DNA of 64,000 nucleotides from Flaccisagitta enflata (lineage: Eukaryota > Chaetognatha > Sagittoidea > Aphragmophora). Below the pieces are notes generated by a model that did not search any database, had not been told where the DNA came from, and was given only the letters and a program-made list of their open reading frames with translations. The translations under genes and the position numbers were made by a program. Where the stretch lies: NCBI GenBank assembly GCA_965153355.1, contig OZ231126.1, forward strand, positions 99,696,001 through 99,760,000. The letters run 5' to 3'. Of this stretch, positions 1-8,517 are shown in pieces (within the stretch, counting starts at the first letter, position 1; each line of letters begins with the position of its first letter).

Positions 1-1
1 G

Positions 2-301
2 GGGCTGCCGTCCGCAGTGATATTGGTCCTCCTTCTGGCCATCGGGTATAAGTACCTGGACGCGCTGAGGGACATGCTGAGGATGTCTCTTGACTTCCTC
101 AGTCGGTCTTCCAGCGCGTCCAGTGTGCAACCCGGTGGTCAGAATGATGTATCTTTTGACCTGCCGGTCTGGCAGCCCCCAGTTGGGCAGGGGCCCGCCC
201 CAGGGGTTCCGGTTCTCTCGGAATCGGTCCTTGTGGATTTGATGCCAAATCCACCCATGGATATTGGATATCCGGTAAGGACTGGGGTAAGGTGGGTCTA
301 A
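2..301 (+). CDS. 3' end of an unidentified gene entering from the left edge: membrane segment plus Pro-rich tail
   Basis: The frame is open from base 2 to a TAA at 299-301, with no ATG needed inside the window, so only about 99 C-terminal residues are seen. It begins with a hydrophobic stretch (VILVLLLAIGYKYL), then a short basic amphipathic part (LRDMLRMSLDFLSR), then a Ser/Gly/Pro-rich tail of about 60 residues. This is the layout of a single-pass membrane protein with its tail facing the cytoplasm. AATAAA signals follow at 381 and 400. It runs tail to tail against the retrotransposon. I do not recognise the family. The C-terminus of an envelope-like protein or of a host receptor would both fit; chance is less likely given the length and the polyA signals. 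Confidence 0.4.
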   Translation, partial: GLPSAVILVLLLAIGYKYLDALRDMLRMSLDFLSRSSSASSVQPGGQNDVSFDLPVWQPPVGQGPAPGVPVLSESVLVDLMPNPPMDIGYPVRTGVRWV

Positions 302-380
302 GATGGGTTTATCCCTGTTTTTATTTTTATATCCCCCCTTCGGCACGTATAGGCCGGTTTTTATTAAAATTTTTTTAAAA

Positions 381-405
381 AATAAAAGCCGAGCCCTGTA
401 ATAAA
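381..405 (+). promoter_or_regulatory. Two polyadenylation signals
   Basis: AATAAA occurs at 381-386 and again at 400-405, 80-100 bases after the plus-strand stop codon, in an A/T-rich stretch. They would serve the frame that ends at 301. Confidence 0.4.
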
Positions 406-824
406 CAATCAAAGTGACACTAACGCCAACTTGCGCGGTGGCTTGAAAATCAAAGGAGTACTCTCAGTGAAGAAGAAGTCACTTCATTTACACGTGCCGA
501 ATATCTCAGGTAAATCAAAACAACTGCTAATCATCGTTATAACAATTGCAAATGGTACTCACATATAATCCATTAGCTGCAATGCCCGTGTTTGACGATT
601 GCATCTTAAATCGTCACGACTTCCATTGGATCTGGCCTTTTTTTGAAACTCCCATCCAATGAATACTGAAGTGGTAGTGTAGGGGGGGGGGGGGTTTGAA
701 AAAGATTTAGATCAAGTGGGGTTGATTTAGAAAGAGTGGGAGGGTGAGGTGGGGTTTTTGATAGAGACAGCAAAAGAGAAAAAGAGAAAAAGAGAAAACA
801 AGAGGTGTATGGAGATGGTTGGAG

Positions 825-826
<2 letters not shown>
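406..826. other. No gene seen
   Basis: Unique-looking A/T-rich sequence with a G run near 680. I see no LTR here, although the 3' LTR of the neighbouring minus-strand retrotransposon would be expected between here and 1033. Confidence 0.5.
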
Positions 827-905
<79 letters not shown>

Positions 906-914
906 GAGAGAGAG
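827..914. repeat. (GA)n microsatellite
   Basis: Nearly pure AG dinucleotides, just beyond the 3' end of pol. Confidence 0.95.
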
Positions 915-1032
915 ATCAATTAGCAAATAAGTGACCATACAAACTCAATATTAGGGTAGACTGAGGGTGGGGAGAAAAGATGAACAATCATTGGAAATTT
1001 TTTTTTTTTTGTGATGAATCTCACTCACTCAA

Positions 1033-4000
1033 TCATTCATCTCCAAACAGATTTGCTAACAAACAAACAACTGAAGTCGTTACCACCCTCCCACTTCTCA
1101 ATCGTCTACTCTGCTGTGGTGGGACGGCGCCTCCATCAACCACCCCTGCTTCCGCTGATTCGAATGACTCAGCGTCTCTCGACGCCATCCTTGACGTCGC
1201 CTCTCTCAATGCTAAACTCTCCATATCTTCGCATAGCTTAATCAAGCCTCTTTCGTCTAACGCAGTTACTTTCACGAGCAAGTCACCAGGTAAAACTTTG
1301 GTTGAACCATCTCTCAACTCGGTGACTCTAAATGCGTTAGTACCTACCCTCTGATCTACTCTATAACAATGCATCAACACTTTATGAGAGATTTTCTTAG
1401 GGTAGTGACCAAATATCATCTTTTTCTGCAAAACCAGCTGACCTGGACGAAGCCTGCTCGCATAGTCCCTTGGCGATGTCAACTTCCTGTCACGCAAAAA
1501 TCTTTTCACGTCTTCTTGAAGTGTCAACTCGCTCGCCATCTTGGATGATTTCGCGTCGAACTTCTTTTCTGGTGAGATGTGGTTGAAATTAGATGGGGGA
1601 TTAGTAAAATGGATATCTTTTGGGCATTTGCCTTCTGGTAATCCATCGCTAACTGAGGAGTTTACCACCAGACATGCTTCATCAACTAACCTGTGGAATG
1701 GCAGTGATGGTTCTGCAGTGCTGATCTTGCATACTAACCTCATAATTGTCCCGACCATCCGTTCAACTCGACTTTGACACCTGCTGGTGTACTCAAGACC
1801 ATGTCTTACCTCACAACCAGCTGATTTCAGCATTTTGAGGGACTCAGAATTACTAGTCAACAACGCATTGTCGCAAATAAACATTTTGGGGAAACCACAG
1901 AGGCGATGGCGTAATGTAACCAACGCCTCTGTCACTTCCCTGTCAGCAGTTGAAGACATTGCTTTTGCATAGGTGAACCTACTTTGCATATCCAAATACA
2001 TAAAGATGTATCTGGGATTACCTGATGCTGATCTGAATGCCCCGGCGAGAGGTCCACATATGTCGAAGCTACCAACTTGGTTTGGGGCGAGGGAAATCTG
2101 ATTTCCTGCCACCTCTGCACTTGACCTGGTGTGGTTGTTGAGTCGACAGGATGCACAGGTCGCGACCACGCCAGCTGTGACCTCCCTGCCTGAAAATCCA
2201 AAGTAAACTTTGTTTACATTAGCAAAAGTTTTTCTTTTACCAAAATGTCGCGTATCAGATTGAGGGTTAAAATGAGCATCTCTAACCATTTCTTCATACT
2301 TAGATTTACCCACAACTATGAGATCATTTACTGAACCATCTTTCATTAACCACAGACGAGTTAATATACCTTGGTCAGTCAGTCTGAATGATGATTCATT
2401 TCTGAAATAATGCTTCACAGCTTTAGAACTCAACAACACTTCAGTCTTATCCGGCTTTGGTAACTGACCTGAAATGTATCCTTTGATTAATGCTATGTCA
2501 TCATCATCGCTTTGCAGCTCTCGAACCCTCACTAACCTGAAGTCGTCAAAATTGAGGAGTGGCTTGTCGGCTCCGACTGCTTCGTCAACGGGGACATCAA
2601 ACAGCTCGTCAACGATGCCCTGGTCGATGGCTTCGTCGTCAAGTCCCACGGCTCCGCACGAAATTGATGAACATCCTGCCGCCTGCACAGAGGAACCAAT
2701 TGACTCGTTCGAATCGATCGTCTTTCTTTCTTCTGGCCGCGCAATTGCTTCGAGGATGCTCTCACGTGCTGCTGCATCCGCTTCCTCGCTGACGACCTCC
2801 TCGACGTTGTCCACAGGTGAGACCGCTTCTGCCATCGCTTGTCTTCTGTTCTTCCGAAAGTATTCTTCCGTCTCGCGCATTTTCTGCTCGGAAAAAAGTT
2901 TTCTGTGATCAATAAACTCACCGCGAGCGTTAACAATCCGATTTTCTAAAAATCGTGGGAAAGAACAAGTAACGGCTGGTTGGGCTGTAGGTCTCGAGAG
3001 TACATCTGCTGGATTGCAACGAGACTCTAACCACAATATACGGTACTGAAACTCTTGTAAACGCATAATACGACGAGCCAAGTCGCGGGGCACTCTCTCG
3101 AGAGAAGCCCAAGTCCTGACAGTCATGGAATCTGTACATATGTACCATGAGCGGTTCATTAGTATATGCCTAAACTTACGGCACATTTCCTCCAATGCGA
3201 GTAACTCATTCACCCAGATCGCGAACAGAGACTCTGTCGCGGTGAGGGCCCTACTGTGACAACCAATTATGTACAGATATTTCTTAGTCGGGTCTAAATT
3301 AGACCCTGGCAAAGGGTACATACTTTGGGTAAGTAACATAGATAAGGTCGAACCGGATGAATCTGTAAAGCACAATATGCCGTCCTCTAGCCTTTGCGAG
3401 CAGACTCGGACGACGCCGACGGACGGATCGAGCAGATGCGCCTTCAGTGCTTCAAACTCACGTTTATCATCGTCGGTCGGACTAAATTTCTTTTTAGGGG
3501 CTGCTAATCGTCTCAGAGACACCATTAACTCACTAATCTTGGGAGACAAGGGGAGGAAATATGAAAAGAACGCCGCTCTAGATACGGCTTCAGCCTTACT
3601 CTGCGGAAATTCAATCCCCGCTATTTTCTCAACCTTTTCTGGTGCCAACGATTGCATCCCTGAAGCGACTGTAAAACCCAAAATTCTGCAATGATCTTGG
3701 CAAAGATCAGCCTTGGTAGGCTTGAGAAGGATATTAAAATGGGAGCAAATAGCCAAAGTTTTAGGCAAATCGACAGACAAGTGTTCTTCCACACTGACAG
3801 AACAGACTGAAATGTCATCGAGATAAACTTTGACATTGGGGACAAGACTAGAAAACAGCCGCTCCATGCTACTTTGACATAAACTTCCCGAAATTTTCAT
3901 GCCCATCGGCAATCTGTTCATTTGGAAAAGGCGATGGTTAGCCTGGAAAACGAACAATTTACGGGCTGACTCAGGATGAACACGCCACTGATGATAAAAC

Positions 4001-5613
4001 GAACTGGCATCGAGGTTGGTGTAGCAAACAAATTTGCTATCACCAGCCTCGGAACGAAACAAATCAGTCAGGGGGAGGGGGTGGGCAACTGGCAAGATTC
4101 TCAAATTGCAACCGCGCAGGTCCATGATTAGACGCTGCTTGATTATACAGCGCCTCTCACTACTCAAATAGCGACTCTCAAAAATTACATGAGCATGTGA
4201 CACTATACTGCCCGCCGAATCGTGACACTCGCGTATCACTCCCTGCTCCAATAACAACTTGATATGCTCGTCTAATGCTTTCTTTTTCTTTTCGTCCATC
4301 CTACGGGGGGGTGTCCTTTTAGGATAAGGCATAGACTCATCGTACTTGATTTTAAATGGGGGAACTCTCACCCCTTCAGCCATTTGGGCCGGAAACTTAG
4401 GGTTAGCAAAACAATGTCTCCAACTCCATAAAAGGTCACCTACCCTCACTTTCAACCCTTCCTCCATGTCAAACATTTGAAACTTTTCGATGAACTCATC
4501 TTTTGACTCCCAATAGATACAACTTTCAGCCCTTTTTCTCTCTGTCTCTAGGTCAACATTTCTACCGTCTGGGACTTCAGAATCATCAACTCGAACGTCA
4601 ACGGGAAGGTCAACGTTCACTCCTTTCTCACGCATTGTCACCAAATCATCATCACTCAATTTACCGTTATCCACGATGGACGATAAATTCACGCGGTCAT
4701 CATCACTCAAGGTAAGCTTTACAGCACAACTAGATAACCTCTTGGATGCTTGTGGAAAAGTGACATCATGATAATCATAACAAGGAGCCACCCTTCCTAA
4801 CACTTGCCCCTTTTTTATGATCACATCCGAGTCAGTGTTATTCACAACTATCGTTTCAATAGATTTAGCATGAACGTCACAAATAACAGACGGCACATAA
4901 ATACTGTCATTCTCATCTAAATCAGATAAAAACACGTTAGATTCTGTGACCGAGAAAGTAGATTGACAAGTCAACACTAACCTTTCATGTGACCTCGGTG
5001 TGACCTTGACGTTGAAACTTGATGTCGCTTTTGGATTCTGATGAATGATTTTCTCCTGTTGATTTGAAGATTTGCTGCGTCTGCGTTCGAGTTCTTTCAT
5101 TGCCAATGCTGAATTCATTGATGACGGTATACGAAGTCGATTGACTGAAATGATAGAGTTTTTGGTATTGAGAGATAGATTGCAACTAGGGTTCATCAAT
5201 ATGTCATTGCCTATGAGGGCAGTCTTGACATCTGCAAGAAAGAAATTTAGATTTTTCACCACACCAATAAAATTCATCTTAAGTTTCACTCTATGCGTGA
5301 TTTTTTGTTGAGATTTTTCATCATAGCCTCCGACGCGAAATGAGTGGCTTAATTCTTCCACTTCCCCTGCCCCTGCCCAACCCTTTGGACAGAGAGAAAT
5401 ATCGCTGCCTGAATCAACAAAAAATGCTCCATCACGCCCTGCTATTGAAACTGCTAAATAGAATTTCTTACTTGGTGGGATTTTGATTGAAGATGCTTTT
5501 GCTAGAGTAGATGAAACCACTCTCAATGGTGAAAATTCATTTCCTTTGGAAGTCGCCAAAATCCGTGTCTGCTGTCCGGACGAGGCCTCGGACGGTGAAG
5601 AACTAGAAGCTAG
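1033..5613 (-). CDS. pol: Pol polyprotein: protease, reverse transcriptase, RNase H, integrase
   Basis: About 1526 residues follow the gag UGA in the same frame; there is no ATG near its start, so it should be made as Gag-Pol. Numbering from the TTG at 5557-5559 as residue 1, an aspartic protease has DSGSD at 49-53. Then comes an unusually long spacer to the reverse transcriptase at about 400, with LDASSFYHQW at 516-525 and YLDD at 579-582. RNase H has FTDSS (D733), CTDS (D810) and NPADVLSR (D852). An acidic linker (about 890-1000) leads to integrase: H1096, H1105, C1135 and C1138 form the zinc site, and D1166, D1230 and E1266 form a D,D35E core. No chromodomain is seen. The protein would copy the RNA in particles and insert the cDNA. 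It ends with TGA at 1033-1035. Confidence 0.93.
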   Translation of the reverse strand, partial: LASSSSPSEASSGQQTRILATSKGNEFSPLRVVSSTLAKASSIKIPPSKKFYLAVSIAGRDGAFFVDSGSDISLCPKGWAGAGEVEELSHSFRVGGYDEKSQQKITHRVKLKMNFIGVVKNLNFFLADVKTALIGNDILMNPSCNLSLNTKNSIISVNRLRIPSSMNSALAMKELERRRSKSSNQQEKIIHQNPKATSSFNVKVTPRSHERLVLTCQSTFSVTESNVFLSDLDENDSIYVPSVICDVHAKSIETIVVNNTDSDVIIKKGQVLGRVAPCYDYHDVTFPQASKRLSSCAVKLTLSDDDRVNLSSIVDNGKLSDDDLVTMREKGVNVDLPVDVRVDDSEVPDGRNVDLETERKRAESCIYWESKDEFIEKFQMFDMEEGLKVRVGDLLWSWRHCFANPKFPAQMAEGVRVPPFKIKYDESMPYPKRTPPRRMDEKKKKALDEHIKLLLEQGVIRECHDSAGSIVSHAHVIFESRYLSSERRCIIKQRLIMDLRGCNLRILPVAHPLPLTDLFRSEAGDSKFVCYTNLDASSFYHQWRVHPESARKLFVFQANHRLFQMNRLPMGMKISGSLCQSSMERLFSSLVPNVKVYLDDISVCSVSVEEHLSVDLPKTLAICSHFNILLKPTKADLCQDHCRILGFTVASGMQSLAPEKVEKIAGIEFPQSKAEAVSRAAFFSYFLPLSPKISELMVSLRRLAAPKKKFSPTDDDKREFEALKAHLLDPSVGVVRVCSQRLEDGILCFTDSSGSTLSMLLTQSMYPLPGSNLDPTKKYLYIIGCHSRALTATESLFAIWVNELLALEEMCRKFRHILMNRSWYICTDSMTVRTWASLERVPRDLARRIMRLQEFQYRILWLESRCNPADVLSRPTAQPAVTCSFPRFLENRIVNARGEFIDHRKLFSEQKMRETEEYFRKNRRQAMAEAVSPVDNVEEVVSEEADAAARESILEAIARPEERKTIDSNESIGSSVQAAGCSSISCGAVGLDDEAIDQGIVDELFDVPVDEAVGADKPLLNFDDFRLVRVRELQSDDDDIALIKGYISGQLPKPDKTEVLLSSKAVKHYFRNESSFRLTDQGILTRLWLMKDGSVNDLIVVGKSKYEEMVRDAHFNPQSDTRHFGKRKTFANVNKVYFGFSGREVTAGVVATCASCRLNNHTRSSAEVAGNQISLAPNQVGSFDICGPLAGAFRSASGNPRYIFMYLDMQSRFTYAKAMSSTADREVTEALVTLRHRLCGFPKMFICDNALLTSNSESLKMLKSAGCEVRHGLEYTSRCQSRVERMVGTIMRLVCKISTAEPSLPFHRLVDEACLVVNSSVSDGLPEGKCPKDIHFTNPPSNFNHISPEKKFDAKSSKMASELTLQEDVKRFLRDRKLTSPRDYASRLRPGQLVLQKKMIFGHYPKKISHKVLMHCYRVDQRVGTNAFRVTELRDGSTKVLPGDLLVKVTALDERGLIKLCEDMESLALREATSRMASRDAESFESAEAGVVDGGAVPPQQSRRLRSGRVVTTSVVCLLANLFGDE

Positions 5614-5616
5614 TCA
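5611..5616 (-). promoter_or_regulatory. UGA-CUA readthrough stop between gag and pol
   Basis: Gag ends in a UGA (5616-5614) followed directly by CUA G, and the next 1526 codons are open in the same frame. UGA-CUA is an established leaky context, used by alphaviruses and some plant viruses and by certain animal genes. A short stem, GTCCG pairing with CGGAC, can form about 20 nt downstream and includes the palindrome CGAGGCCTCG. Readthrough would set the Gag to Gag-Pol ratio without a frameshift. A sequencing error or single mutation is the alternative. Confidence 0.75.
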
Positions 5617-7878
5617 CTTTGCCCCGTTGTTCTTCTTAGACTCTGATTTTATTCTTTTCCACAGTGAAATGATGGCTGCGTCTTTCGACGGCTTTTGCTG
5701 GCACTCGAAGGGAAAGTGACGGTCGTTCTTGGAAAACACTCTGTTGCAAAAGATGCACTTGCTCTCACATAACGCCTGGTCAGTCGTCATGGAGTGGTGT
5801 CTGAAGCAAACCCAGCAACATCCTGTCAGGCCTAGGTTTCTCATCCAGCGCTTGGATTGAGCCAACCTGGCCTCGACCGACGTTGAAGCTGCTGACGTCG
5901 GCGCCGATCCGCCGGCGGCCGACTCCGCTCGCTGCTTCTTCGCCTTCTGACGCGGTTTGGAGGCGCTCGTCGACGGAGTTGATGCGGCTGCAACGGTTCG
6001 TCGACTCGAGGTACCCTGGGCGTCGGTCACTTCGAGGCGTCCGCTGAGATAAACCGCGTGATCCTTCACTTGATCGATCGTGCGGGCTTCTGAGGAATAA
6101 TTTTCCAAGGATATTAACCGTTTAATAGTGTTACTTCTCAAACCATTAATGAAGGAATCACACCTGTCCTCTAGGGACCACCCCATCAACTTTTGCAGCT
6201 CACTCCAACGCTCATAATACTGAGCTATTTCTTCCCCCTCTGCCTGACAGCAATTAATTGCTTCGTTTCTGCTTTCCTCGCGAATCATTGGGAAACGCTT
6301 AACTTGAAACTCTCGAAGGAAATGCTTGAATGATATATAATACTTCTGTTTTGCAAGTAAGGGTTCTAAACTGTAACGCCAATGCGTACATTTTGTATTG
6401 AAAACAGATAAGAGATCATAGAGGTTTGTATCCCTTGTGATCATGCCTTTGACAATGGCGTTAAATCTCGCCTCATTGCTAAGATAATTCAAGCATTCCT
6501 TCTTCCCTTTCTTAACTTCGTCAAACTTGACGGATTCAGTAGCTTTGATCATTCTAGAAACTCTTTTCGCGTTTCCCCAGCCCCCGCAAAGATAGCCCCC
6601 GGAACAATGCCTCAATTCTACTCCTGGGGGTGGGTCATCAAAGCTGGGGTATCTAGCCTTAGGCTCTTCCTCATCCTCACTGCTGCTGCTGCTACTGTCA
6701 TCAACATCGTCAAAATAATCATCAGGCAAGGTTGCTTTCTTCTTCTCTTTCTCCTTCCTCCCCTTCTTCTTCTCCTCACCTCCTCCTCCTTTCACATCCT
6801 CCTCCTTTCCTTCTACTACCTCCACCTTTCCACTCTCTTTCCTCTCATCATCATCATCACCCTTTTTCTCCCCATCACCATGATCATCTTCACCTTTCTT
6901 CTTAAGAACGTCCCCTTTCTCACCTTTGTCTTTCAACGACACTGCTTTGACAGGTCTGACCGTGCTCGTCGACGAAGAACTGGAAGACCGATGTCGTCGA
7001 CGACTCTTTGAAGCCTTTGATTTCTTCGACGACCCTGCCGAAGAAGAACGAGACGGCGCTTTTCCTTTGTCGCCGATTGGACCGAAACGTTTACGCCTCT
7101 CAGCGATGGCATCCGGGATGGGCGGTAAGGACCATGTCGCGGAGTCTGATGATGCGTGAGGCGGATCCTCGACGACCTCGTCGACTACGATGATGTCGTC
7201 GTCTTCCGCCCATGCTTCTTCAACTTCAATTCCTGGATAGAAAGAACTTTCTACCTCCTTTAGCTTTGCTCTAAAAATTCTCAGAGACTCGGCATCTTTA
7301 TACTTGACTGCCGTGTTTGCAACAGATAACAGCAATCTGACATCTGCATCTCTCTTATCTCTCTTCCTGATCTCCTCGTCATACTCCTTCCGCTTCACCT
7401 CTACATCCGCCTTCAACTCTGACAATTCAAATTCGGCGCTATCTCTGCTCAACTCTGTCTCCGCCAAACTGCTAATCAACTCCTCTTTCTCACCTTCCAG
7501 TTTGGCGATGGTGGTCGTTGCATCGCGCAGCTCATCCTTTACTTCCTCCACTTCGCGGACGTCGGTCAATGCGTCGTAAATCTTCATTGCGGACTCGAGA
7601 AACCCCAACAATTCTTTGATGTACTCCTGCCCGTCACTCTTGGTGTCGGACAGACAAACCGATGACCGTGGATGAAGTGTTTCATTGTCGCTGCGACGAT
7701 TACAGTCGGGGCAGAGAGAAGAGAAGGTAATCCCGGATCCCAAACGCCTGCGAAGCTGCTGTCTGACGAATCGAAGTAGCTCCTCAACTTTGTCGGTCCT
7801 GACGGTAAAATCGGCGGAATCGTCTTCCCGCCATGAGAAAATCAACTCCCTCGCCGCGGTAATTCGTTCTTCTGCCAT
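5614..7878 (-). CDS. gag: Gag polyprotein with coiled coil, capsid domain and zinc knuckle
   Basis: 754 residues from an ATG at 7878-7876 in a good context (A at -3, G at +4). Residues about 95-185 form a charged coiled coil. Residues 270-305 are Ser/Arg-rich and 310-405 strongly acidic and lysine-rich, ending in a Ser/Glu block. A capsid-like domain of the retrotransposon Gag type follows at about 450-620 (EFQVKRFP, GEEIAQYYERWSEL, SFINGL). Near the end there is a Cys/His cluster (C688, C691, H694-695, C704) and a zinc knuckle C708-x2-C711-x9-H721-x4-C726. It should form the particle and bind genomic RNA. A 3' splice site lies 43 nt upstream, and the frame stays open from there, so Gag may also be made as the C-terminal part of a RING-Gag fusion. 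Confidence 0.9.
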   Translation of the reverse strand: MAEERITAARELIFSWREDDSADFTVRTDKVEELLRFVRQQLRRRLGSGITFSSLCPDCNRRSDNETLHPRSSVCLSDTKSDGQEYIKELLGFLESAMKIYDALTDVREVEEVKDELRDATTTIAKLEGEKEELISSLAETELSRDSAEFELSELKADVEVKRKEYDEEIRKRDKRDADVRLLLSVANTAVKYKDAESLRIFRAKLKEVESSFYPGIEVEEAWAEDDDIIVVDEVVEDPPHASSDSATWSLPPIPDAIAERRKRFGPIGDKGKAPSRSSSAGSSKKSKASKSRRRHRSSSSSSTSTVRPVKAVSLKDKGEKGDVLKKKGEDDHGDGEKKGDDDDERKESGKVEVVEGKEEDVKGGGGEEKKKGRKEKEKKKATLPDDYFDDVDDSSSSSSEDEEEPKARYPSFDDPPPGVELRHCSGGYLCGGWGNAKRVSRMIKATESVKFDEVKKGKKECLNYLSNEARFNAIVKGMITRDTNLYDLLSVFNTKCTHWRYSLEPLLAKQKYYISFKHFLREFQVKRFPMIREESRNEAINCCQAEGEEIAQYYERWSELQKLMGWSLEDRCDSFINGLRSNTIKRLISLENYSSEARTIDQVKDHAVYLSGRLEVTDAQGTSSRRTVAAASTPSTSASKPRQKAKKQRAESAAGGSAPTSAASTSVEARLAQSKRWMRNLGLTGCCWVCFRHHSMTTDQALCESKCIFCNRVFSKNDRHFPFECQQKPSKDAAIISLWKRIKSESKKNNGAK

Positions 7879-7921
7879 ACTTGCTAGATTGTTTAAAATT
7901 AGAACGGATGTGTGTAATAAC
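7879..7921 (-). CDS. In-frame start of the gag exon (14 codons before the gag ATG)
   Basis: Downstream of the acceptor at 7922 the sequence reads G followed by 14 sense codons (L L H T S V L I L N N L A S), then the gag ATG. If exon 2 is spliced here, GA + G makes Glu and the RING frame continues into Gag. Confidence 0.6.
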
Positions 7922-8517
7922 CTGAAATTATATTAAAATCATAGACATTTCAATCAGTGATAACTCATTTCTTTCTATGATTAAGGCATTACTCATTCAA
8001 CAAGAAAACAATTATCACTCAGTTCAATTGAGCAACAAAACTTTGTATCATTGACGACTAACTGCCATTCTTGATGATTCTGCCATGTTTGTTTGAAAAC
8101 AATGAACCACCAATTGATCACAACAATCACTCAAAATTGAATGAATTAACCATCAGTCATGTTACAAGTTGAAATAATACGCAATCAACTCATAAAAAAA
8201 ATTTCTCTTTATCTTGATTGAAAATATCACAGTCATTTGATTTTGATCACATACATGTTTCTTCTAACCATCAATGACCACTTCTAACTTGCATGACAAC
8301 TATACTTTTTATCATTCTTGTCATAACAAAATGCTGTGATCATTCAACGCGCGAGTTATCATGGTGCAACTTGCTGACATTGCCAATTAAGCAACTCATG
8401 CTTACTTCCTACACACTATCCAGTTCATTGTCTTTCACGATTTATTTCATTGCATTTTATTTCTAATCATTCCTGCAACTCTCTTTCATTTGTATCAGTC
8501 CGAAAGTCTAAACTCAC
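7922..8517 (-). other. Predicted intron 2 (596 bp) between the RING exon and gag
   Basis: The donor at 8517-8512 reads GTGAGT after ...GACGA. The acceptor ending at 7922 has a T-rich tract and TTTCAG. The interval is A/T-rich, has no long frame, and differs in composition from both neighbours. Splicing joins phase-compatible codons. Confidence 0.65.
8512..8517 (-). promoter_or_regulatory. 5' splice site that contains the RING frame's stop codon
   Basis: The same bases read GA|GTGAGT as a donor and GAG TGA as the end of the RING frame (TGA at 8516-8514). Retaining the intron ends the protein here; splicing removes the stop and extends the frame into gag. Confidence 0.6.

Noticed and set aside
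301-700. 3' LTR of the minus-strand retrotransposon left of pol
   Set aside because: Neither TGTCAAGACGAGG nor ATTCCTCGACA, the two ends of the 5' LTR read on the plus strand, occurs in 1-1033.
2474-2936. Frames on either strand overlapping pol, gag and the RING exon (for example 2474-2908, 6607-7011, 9677-10099)
   Set aside because: They lack domain motifs and are shadows of the recognised frames.
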